Positions 6,077 to 12,277 of a stretch of DNA of 12,277 bases are shown here, piece after piece. Origin of the DNA: Ureaplasma sp. (GTDB taxonomy: Bacteria > Bacillota_I > Bacilli_A > Mycoplasmatales > Mycoplasmoidaceae); NCBI GenBank assembly GCA_020024775.1, contig JAHHTF010000023.1, positions 1-12,277 of the forward strand, read 5' to 3'. A program made the translations under genes and the position numbers. The stretch's first letter is position 1; each line of letters starts with the position of its first letter. The notes beneath the pieces were generated by a model. That model was given only the letters and a program-made list of their open reading frames with translations, was not told where the DNA came from and searched no databases.

Positions 6077-6553
6077 ATGGAAAATAATAATTTTAGAATT
6101 GGATTTGCAAAAGATATCCATGTTGTAAAAAAAACTAGAAAACCAAACACAATCAGTTTAGGTGGTTATAAATTTTCATCAAACCACGAAATAATTGCAC
6201 ACTCAGATGGTGATGTAATTATTCATGCAATTGTTGATGCATTACTATCTGCTTGTAACTTAGAAGATATTGGTTATTATTTTTCAAATAAAGATCCAAA
6301 AAATAAAAATATTGATAGTAAAGAAATCTTAAAGTTTTCTTTAGAAAAACTAAATGAATTAAATTTAAAACCTATTCAAATCAATTTAACAATCATCTCA
6401 AATGATTTTATGATTTCTAAAATCAAACAAGATATTATTAATGAATTAAATACAATGATAAAAGACACTGAAATAAACATAAAAGGTAAGTCTTTTGAAA
6501 AAAGAAATAATACAATCGAATGTTATTGTTTTTTATCATTAACTAATAAATAA
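6077..6553 (+). CDS. ispF: 2-C-methyl-D-erythritol 2,4-cyclodiphosphate synthase (divergent)
   Basis: 158 residues, a normal length. IspF is a homotrimer that cyclises CDP-methylerythritol 2-phosphate to MEcPP, releasing CMP, in the MEP isoprenoid pathway. Metal ligands are visible: D13 and H15 in GFAKDIH and H42 in AHSDGDVIIHAIVDALLSA; EDIGYYFSNKDP (63-74) matches the GDIG-x2-F-x3-DP motif. The C-terminal block is unusual: where typical proteins have a KATTTE-LGF-GR-GI segment contributing to the nucleotide site, this one has KGKSFEKRNNTIECY, so both conserved threonines are lost. The start ATG has only a weak AAGAAAG before it. It is divergent from rpsP. Most mollicutes lack the MEP pathway. 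I am confident of the family, less so of full activity. Confidence 0.88.
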   Translation: MENNNFRIGFAKDIHVVKKTRKPNTISLGGYKFSSNHEIIAHSDGDVIIHAIVDALLSACNLEDIGYYFSNKDPKNKNIDSKEILKFSLEKLNELNLKPIQINLTIISNDFMISKIKQDIINELNTMIKDTEINIKGKSFEKRNNTIECYCFLSLTNK

Positions 6554-6567
6554 TAATTTATTATATT

Positions 6568-6576
6568 TGATATAAT
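6568..6576 (+). promoter_or_regulatory. Extended -10 of the four-TM membrane protein gene
   Basis: TGATATAAT, a TGN-extended perfect -10, lies in the 64-base gap after ispF. RNA would start near 6583, followed by AAGGA (6608-6612) five bases before the ATG at 6618. The gene therefore probably has its own promoter. Confidence 0.6.
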
Positions 6577-6617
6577 ATTATACATTGATTATAAAATAAT
6601 ATAGATTAAGGAACAAA

Positions 6618-7595
6618 ATGACAGATAATGTTAATCAAGAATTAGAATTAGAAAAAGTTAGATCCAAATCAAACATCGTTTATAATGTTCATTTTTATAG
6701 TTCATTTGGTGTATTAATTTGATTCTTTGCATGCTTATTAACTCCTGTAGTTTATAATGTTGGTGGAATATTAACGCCATTCTATGCAGAATACAATAGT
6801 GCTCTAACTTTAACTCCATTAGGAATTATTTCATCAATCGTTGCAATTCTATGGATTGTTGAAACAATAGTATTCATAATTATGTCTTGCAAGTTCAAGC
6901 AGCATAAGTATCCAAATATAGAAAACCAAAAAACTAATTGAGCTTATTATTCGATCTTAATTATTGGTTTCATTATTATCTCTTTACTCGTAGCTGGTTG
7001 TTTCATTCCACCTAAGAACCATACAGAAGGTTATCCAGGAAACTTCTACACCGCAGTATGAGGGTTCAACGAATTAGGATTATTTGGTAATGGATTATGA
7101 TATACAGCAGTTGTGTTATTCTCATTATTAATTATCTATGGTTTCTTTGCAGTATTAATTTTATGAAAAATCAATAGCAATACTCAAATCCTTGAATTCA
7201 TCAAAAACAGAAAAGAAATCTTCAGAGAAATGATTGAAAAAGTAAAAGAAGCTAAGAAAACGAAAGCTGAAAATAGAGCTAAAAGAAAACGTTTATTAGA
7301 AGAAGAAGATGAATTACTAAACAATCTAAATGAAGTTGTAATTGAAGAAGATGAAGTTGCAGGATTATCTCAAGAAGAATTACAAGCTAAAATCAATAAA
7401 CATAATGAAATCAAAAACAAAATCTTTGATCTTCATAAACAACAAGAAGAATTAAAATTAGAAGCTAATCCTTTCGCTAGAAAGAAAGAAAAAACTGAAG
7501 TTATTAACAAACGTGCAACTAAAGTTAAAAAGCAAGAAATTGCTATTCCAGATAAAGAATTAGAAGAAATCTTCAAAAACCTTGATATTGATTAA
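6618..7595 (+). CDS. Four-TM membrane protein with a long cytoplasmic coiled coil
   Basis: 325 residues with five or more TGA-Trp codons. The first 25 residues are polar (VNQELELEKVRSKSN). Four membrane segments follow at about 29-50, 65-92, 110-132 and 162-184, with an aromatic extracytoplasmic loop between the third and fourth (PPKNHTEGYPGNFYT). The last ~140 residues are highly charged: a Lys/Arg-rich stretch (EAKKTKAENRAKRKR), an acidic stretch (LLEEEDELLNNLNEVVIEED), and further helices (SQEELQAKINKHNEIKNKIF), so a coiled coil in the cytoplasm. No enzyme motif is visible and I do not recognise the family. Such proteins in mollicutes may tether cytosolic structures to the membrane, but that is only a possibility. 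A strong terminator follows ten bases after the stop. Confidence 0.8.
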
Positions 7596-7604
7596 CATCC
7601 TAAG

Positions 7605-7632
7605 ATACAACCAATCGGTTGTATTTTTTTTT
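7605..7632 (+). terminator. Terminator of the four-TM protein gene
   Basis: ATACAACC, an AATC loop and GGTTGTAT form an eight-pair perfect stem followed by a run of T residues to 7632. Confidence 0.93.
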
Positions 7633-7643
7633 ATACACATAGA

Positions 7644-7679
7644 AAAACAAGAAGACAACATTAGTCATCTTCTTGTTTT
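7644..7679 (-). terminator. Terminator of the acpP-asnS-pgsA-asnA-gapN operon
   Basis: AAAACAAGAAGA (7644-7655) pairs with TCTTCTTGTTTT (7668-7679), twelve pairs; GAC/GTC may extend it with one bulge. On the minus strand it is followed by a short T-run. The stem overlaps the gapN stop codon (7678-7680). It faces the plus-strand terminator at 7605-7632. Confidence 0.85.
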
Positions 7680-9015
7680 ACTTATAAATAACTTTTTTAT
7701 TTAATAAACTAATTAATATATCTTTGGTGTCACCTTGGAAACCAAAGCCTGAATCTTTATAACCAATGAATGGTAGATTATCTGGTGATCTTGCACATGC
7801 TGAATTTATGTTGATTCTACCAACTTCTCATTGATTAATTAAGTTATTAATCAATTGTTTGTTTTTGGTGAAAACACTTCCTTGTAACCCAAATTCAGAA
7901 GACTTAAGAACCTTCAATAATTCTAATTCATTATTTACTTTGGTTAAACAACAAATGGGTGCAAACTGTTCTTGTTTAAATAACTTACATTTGTTGTTAA
8001 TATCAATGATTAGGTTAGGATATAAGATATTATCTTTTGACTTAATATCAAAAATGTTTTTTGCATTTTTACTAATTGCATCTTTCATTAAATCAATATT
8101 GTACTGAACTGCTTTTAATGAAATCAATTCTGTGATTTGATTATTATCATCAATTGCTGAACCAACTTTTAATTGTTTTATTTCTTGTTTTAATAAATCA
8201 ATTAATTGATAATAAACGTCTGTATGAACAACAATTAGTTTTAGCGCTGTGCAACGTTGTCCATTAAAACTAAATACGCCTTTAATGATGTTTTTAATTG
8301 TTGATTGCATATCTGCATCTTTTCAAATAATTGCAATATTTTTAGCACTACCTTCAATGTTGTATTTAATTCTTGGATTTAATTGTTTGATAATTTTCTT
8401 AGCAACCCTAGATGACCCTGTAAAAAATAAATACTTAATATATTTGTTTTTATAAAGGTATTTATATAATTCAATATCATTTACATTGATTGCATTAACA
8501 ATATTACTATCAAATCCAGATAACTGAAATAATCTAACTATTTCATCTGCAATTAAACAAGTATTTAAAGATGCTTTAAATACAACAGTATTATTTGTTA
8601 ATAAAGCCATAATAATTTTAGTAACAACCAAATTAAATGGATAATTAAATGAACAAATAATAGTAACCACTCCAAGAGGTTGATACACAAAATCCTTTTG
8701 ATGTTTTATTACATAATCATGTTCTTTGATACAAAACTCAATGAACTCGATTGTTCTGTTTATTTCATTTAAAGCTTCTTGTTTTGTTTTAGCAACTTGA
8801 TGTAAAATCAATTCAGCTAAATGATCTTTGTTTTGTTGGATTAATACAATAAACTGATGAATTCTAGCTTTAATAACATCTAAAGAAACATCCTTAAACT
8901 TATTGAATGCATCAGCTGCTAATTCAAATGTTTTAAGGATATCTTGCTTAGAATCATATTGGTTTGATTCACCAATCAATTTGTTATCAATAATAGAATA
9001 AATCTTTGTTTTCAT
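7678..9015 (-). CDS. gapN: Non-phosphorylating glyceraldehyde-3-phosphate dehydrogenase (NADP-dependent)
   Basis: 445 residues, slightly shorter than typical GapN (about 475), mostly at the N-terminus. GapN oxidises glyceraldehyde 3-phosphate directly to 3-phosphoglycerate, making NADPH and bypassing the ATP-yielding kinase step. Aldehyde dehydrogenase marks: oxyanion N124 in CSFNYPFN, FTGSSRVAKK, general base E221 in NIEGSAKN (the usual ELGG is altered), and catalytic C255 in GQRCTALK. The E-to-C spacing (34) equals what I recall for streptococcal GapN. GQRCTA-K and ININSACARSPDNLPFIGYKDSG near the C-terminus point to GapN rather than to other aldehyde dehydrogenases. The start is ATG at 9013-9015, one base after the asnA stop, without a clear Shine-Dalgarno, so probably coupled. 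An upstream in-frame TTG (9030) would overlap asnA. It is the last gene of the operon. Confidence 0.8.
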
Positions 9016-9016
9016 A

Positions 9017-10009
9017 TTATAAAAACTCAATGTTTTCTTCTTTAGCTTTTTCTAATTCAGATTTAGGTCAAACACTAACTTGAACTTCTCCAATGTGTTT
9101 CTTTTCTAATAAGTACATACATAATCTACTTTGGCCTAATCCACCACCAATACTTAATGGTAATTCTTCTTTTAGAATTCCTTGGTAGTATTCGTTGTAT
9201 GTATCTACTAAATTAATGTCTAAACCTTTTTGTTTAATTAATGTATCTTTATCAACTCTAATACCTAATGACATTAATTCTAAAGCACAATCATTAGGAG
9301 CATGGTAAGCAATTAAATCACCATTAAGTTCTAGGTTATCATAATCCTTTGCTCTTGCTCCATGAGCATGATCAGCTCCTGGAATAATATTACCAATCTT
9401 TGTAATAAAGACAAATTTGTGTTCTTTACAAATTTCATATTCTCTTTGTTGTGGAGTTAAATCAGGATATTTTTTATATAATTCCTCAGAGCTGATGACA
9501 AATAATTTATCTGGCATCTTATCAATTAATTGAGGATGTAATGTGTTAATGTATCTTTCTGTTACTTTGATAATGTTAAAGAAGTTTTGGACATAATCAA
9601 TTAGAAACTCTAAATTATATTGATCTGGTTCAATGATTAATTCTCAATCTCATTGGTCAACATATAAAGAATGTAAGAAGTCAACTTTTTCGTGTGGTCT
9701 AATAGCATTCAATGTAGCAAAGATACCTTTCCCTCTTGGGATTTCATATTTAGCTAATGCTACTCTTTTTCATTTAGCTAATGATTGTACAATCTCAATT
9801 GTTTCATCATAACTATCTGCATTAAATAAGACACCATTTTGATCTATATCAAGATTGTCGTTTAAACCACATTCGTTTGATAACACCAAAGGAGCTGAAA
9901 CTCTTAATAGTTTTAGTTCTTGGCGTAATAATGTTTCTAGAGTTCTTTTGATTTCTAAAATTGCATGTTGGGTTTCATAAACCGAAACCTTAGCTCTGTA
10001 TTGATTCAC
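9017..10009 (-). CDS. asnA: Aspartate-ammonia ligase (asparagine synthetase A)
   Basis: 330 residues, the same length as E. coli AsnA. It makes asparagine from aspartate, ammonia and ATP (giving AMP and PPi) using a class II synthetase-like fold. Matching blocks: RVSAPLVLSNECGLNDNL, SLAKWKRVALAKY, HSLYVDQWDWE (three TGA-Trp codons fall in these two), GADHAHGARAKDYDNLELNGD and SIGGGLGQSRLCMYLLEKKH near 287-306, ending VSVWPKSELEK. The start is GTG (10007-10009), which lies inside the end of pgsA; GAGGTT about nine bases upstream serves as ribosome site. It overlaps pgsA by 20 bases and ends one base before gapN. Together with asnS two genes upstream, it would supply and use asparagine in one operon. 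Confidence 0.96.
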
Positions 10010-10643
10010 TTTCTTTAACCTCTGCTTCCTTCTTTTTGTTATTCTTATAAAAACTATACATGTAAATAATTAAAGAAACAATACTAAATATTGTAGCTAG
10101 AATAATTAAACCATTTTGAATCACTCAGTAGTATCAATTATTGTTGTTACTTATTGAGAAACAGAAAACAACAATAATCCCTACCATTAATAAAAATGTT
10201 TTGATTTTCCCTCAAATATTTGCAGGTATAACAATATTTTTTTGTAAACAATTTATTCTGAATCCATCAATGATAATATCTCTGGTTAACAAGATAATAG
10301 CTAATCAGATGGGAATAAAATTGTAATATGTAAATGATAAGATAACCACATTAGTTAATATCTTATCTGCTAATGGGTCCCAAAGTTTCCCAAAGTTTGA
10401 GACTCAATTATATTTCCTTGCTAAATAACCATCTAAGAAATCTGTTATCGCACTTATTAAATATAAAATTAATGCAAGTAACATATTCAATGGAAATCTA
10501 ATATGTACATAATCCACATTAATAGTGTATATAACTGGACCAAAATCTACCAGAATAAATATACATATAATTGGAACTAATGCTATTCTTAAGATAGTAA
10601 GAATATTTGGAATATTTTTTTTATTAAAACTTGATTTGGCCAT
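9990..10643 (-). CDS. pgsA: CDP-alcohol phosphatidyltransferase (phosphatidylglycerophosphate synthase)
   Basis: 217 residues. PgsA is an integral membrane enzyme that joins CDP-diacylglycerol and glycerol 3-phosphate to phosphatidylglycerophosphate, the first step toward phosphatidylglycerol and cardiolipin. The full family motif is present: D68, D71-G72, A75-R76, G85, D89 and D93 in DFLDGYLARKYNW and FGKLWDPLADK. NIPNILTILRIALVP (10-24) is the typical N-terminus. About six membrane segments are visible. The C-terminus (YKNNKKKEAEVKESES) is a charged extension. The start ATG (10641-10643) overlaps the end of asnS by 20 bases, and its own end overlaps asnA by 20 bases. No good ribosome site is visible, so coupling is likely. 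Confidence 0.92.
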
Positions 10644-11976
10644 GAGTTCTTGGGAAAGGAATTACATCTCTAATGTTGTTAATTCCTGTAAAGTACATGA
10701 TTAATCTTTCAAATCCAAGTCCGAAACCTGATGACATGTAATATCCATATTTTCTTAAATCAATGTATCATTCTAATGGAGCAATATCCATTTTTAATTC
10801 ATTACATCTATTTAGTAATTTGTTATAGTCATCTTCTCTTTGCGATCCACCTACTAGTTCACCAATTCCAGGAACTAATAAGTCAACAGCAGCAACTGTT
10901 TTGTTGTCTGAGTTTTGTTTCATATAAAATGCTTTGATGTCTTTTGGATAGTTATAAACAAATGTAGGAGCATTGTAAACTTGTTCACAAATATATCTTT
11001 CATGTTCTGAACCTAAATCCATTCCTCAGAAAATATTTTTGTCTTCAAATTCAACTTTTTTGTTCTTAGCTGCATCTTCTAAGATTTCAATTACTTCTGT
11101 ATAAGAAATCTTTTTGAATTCATTAGCGCAAATTTTTTCTAACTTTGTTTTTAATGAATCATCTAAACTACAGAAGAATTCAAATTCATCTTTAGCTTGT
11201 TCTAAATATTTTTTTGCAACATCAACAATCATTTCTTGAATGATTTGCATTAAACCATTTAAATCACAAAAAGCAATTTCTGGTTCCATCATTCAGAACT
11301 CAGCTGCATGTCTTGATGTATGTGATTTTTCTGCTCTGAATGTTGGACCAAATGTATAAACTTTTTTAAATGCTTGCGCATAAGCTTCAGCTTGTAATTG
11401 ACCAGTAACAGCTAAACACGTTTGTTTAGAGAAAAATTCTTCTTTATCATCTGTTTTAACAATGAATGTTTCACCAGCTCCTTCTCCATCATTTGATGTA
11501 AAGATTGGAGAACTTACTCATGTGAAGTTTCTGTTTTGAAAAAATTGGTGAATTAAATTTGAAAGAATACTTCTAACTTTCATTACAGATCAAAAAGTAT
11601 TAGTTCTTGGTCTTAAGTGAGCAATGTCTCTTAAGAATTCAAAACTATGTTCTTTTTTTTGTAATGGATATTCATCATCGTTATCTTTTAAAATAACAAT
11701 TGAATTTGCAATAACTTCAAAAGGTTGTTTTGCTTGTGGTGTTGATTTTAAAATTCCTTTAACTTTAACAGCAGCATAAAGTTTAACAGTTGTGATTTCT
11801 TCATAGTTTGCAATATCACTTTTATAAACTACTTGGATTGGTTTTAAAATAGTTCCATCATTTACAGCTAAGAAGCTTACTTTAGAACTGTTTCTATTTG
11901 CTTTAACAAATCCAATTAATTCAATTTCTTTGTTATCATACTGTTCATACTTTTCATATATATCTTTAAAATCCAT
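10624..11976 (-). CDS. asnS: Asparaginyl-tRNA synthetase
   Basis: 450 residues; the family is usually 430-470. AsnRS attaches asparagine to its tRNA. An OB-fold anticodon-binding domain occupies about 15-105 (ELIGFVKANRNSSKVSFLAV). The class II catalytic core follows: motif 1 near HLRPRTNTFWSVMKVRS (about 120-136), the AsnRS-typical SNDGEGAGETF, VTGQLQAEAYA, motif 2 GPTFRAEKSHTSRHAAEFW with MMEPE, and motif 3 GFGLGFERLIMY before the end PFPRTHGQIKF. Several TGA-Trp codons are used (e.g. 11590-11592, 11293-11295). The start is ATG with AGGAG (11983-11987) six bases upstream, 13 bases after the acpP stop. The stop lies inside pgsA. Confidence 0.97.
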
Positions 11977-11989
11977 TGGTGTCTCCTAA

Positions 11990-12217
11990 TTATAAAGTTT
12001 CTAATATTTTAACCAAGTCATTAATCGTTTTAATATTGATTAATTCTTGATCTGGGATTCTTACTTTTAGTGCATCTTCAATTTTAAACACTAAGTTCAT
12101 CAACTTTAATGAATCAATTCCTAATTCTTTTAAATTTGTTTCATATTTATTTTCAGGAATATTGATGTTATTTTCTTTAGCAATTCTTTTGATAGTTTCT
12201 AATACATTAGATGCCAT
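11990..12217 (-). CDS. acpP: Acyl carrier protein
   Basis: 75 residues, typical length. The conserved LGIDSLKLMNLVFKIED contains S36, the attachment serine for 4'-phosphopantetheine, after D35. Helix I (NVLETIKRIAKENN) and the C-terminal helix (TINDLVKILETL) fit the four-helix bundle. ACP carries acyl groups for lipid synthesis. Many mollicutes keep ACP copies while lacking fatty acid synthase, so its partner here may be phospholipid acylation; the nearby pgsA fits a lipid role. The start is ATG with AAAGGAT just upstream. It is the first gene visible in the minus-strand operon. Confidence 0.95.
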   Translation of the reverse strand: MASNVLETIKRIAKENNINIPENKYETNLKELGIDSLKLMNLVFKIEDALKVRIPDQELINIKTINDLVKILETL

Positions 12218-12220
12218 ATT

Positions 12221-12258
12221 ATCCTTTCAAATCATTGTTTTTACTAGTTATTTATAGA
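12221..12258 (-). promoter_or_regulatory. Ribosome site and possible -10 box before acpP
   Basis: AAAGGAT (12227-12221) is a good Shine-Dalgarno for the ATG at 12217. TATAAA (12256-12251) could be a -10, placing the start near 12244. The -35 zone is at or beyond the window edge. Confidence 0.35.
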
Positions 12259-12277
12259 AAAATTAATAATATCATAG

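Noticed and set aside
7859..8455. Plus-strand open frames across gapN (7859-8107, 8249-8455)
   Set aside because: Antisense to the dehydrogenase core containing the catalytic cysteine; no start signals.
10141..10326. Plus-strand open frame across pgsA
   Set aside because: Shadow of the hydrophobic pgsA sequence; pgsA carries the complete family motif on the other strand.

Overview
The window reads as the chromosome of a mollicute (Mycoplasma-type bacterium). It is very AT-rich, and most long genes stay open only if TGA is read as tryptophan (genetic code 4). Examples are the asnS FW/MMEPE junction, the asnA DQWDW motif, the FGKLWDP motif of pgsA, and the MATE-like transporter with about seven in-frame TGA codons. 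An MEP-pathway gene (ispF), asnA and a gapN-type dehydrogenase together, and an rpsP-trmD-rplS cluster without rimM, suggest the pneumoniae/Malacoplasma side of the mollicutes. That placement is inference.

Layout. 1-329: the C-terminal part of an unrecognised protein. 330-882: a gene-poor stretch with two tandem ~140-150 bp units (399-690). The first carries a 21-residue hydrophobic peptide ORF behind AGGAGG, and both units have a perfect extended -10 pointing antisense. 883-2484: a 12-TM MATE-like transporter ending in a bidirectional terminator. 2487-3633 (minus): an unrecognised protein overlapping a DEDDh 3'-5' exonuclease. 3724-5952 (minus): the rpsP-trmD-rplS operon with promoter, 5' hairpin and terminator. 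6077-7595 (plus): ispF, then a four-TM coiled-coil membrane protein. 7644-12217 (minus): acpP-asnS-pgsA-asnA-gapN, tightly packed and ending in a terminator facing that of the plus-strand gene.

The most striking item is rpsP. Ribosomal protein S16 continues in one uninterrupted frame into a ~120-residue Lys/Glu/Ala-rich helix and then a ~120-residue domain that looks like an ASCH (PUA-superfamily) RNA-binding domain, for 341 aa in total. The second is the tandem unit at 399-690, which has the architecture of an Ibs/Sib-like type I toxin-antitoxin locus.

How the genes work together. The minus-strand operon at the right links asparagine synthesis (AsnA) with asparagine tRNA charging (AsnS), phospholipid head-group chemistry (PgsA), an acyl carrier protein and NADPH-producing glycolytic oxidation (GapN). 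The central operon is ribosome and tRNA maturation. No tRNA, rRNA, CRISPR array or insertion sequence was found.
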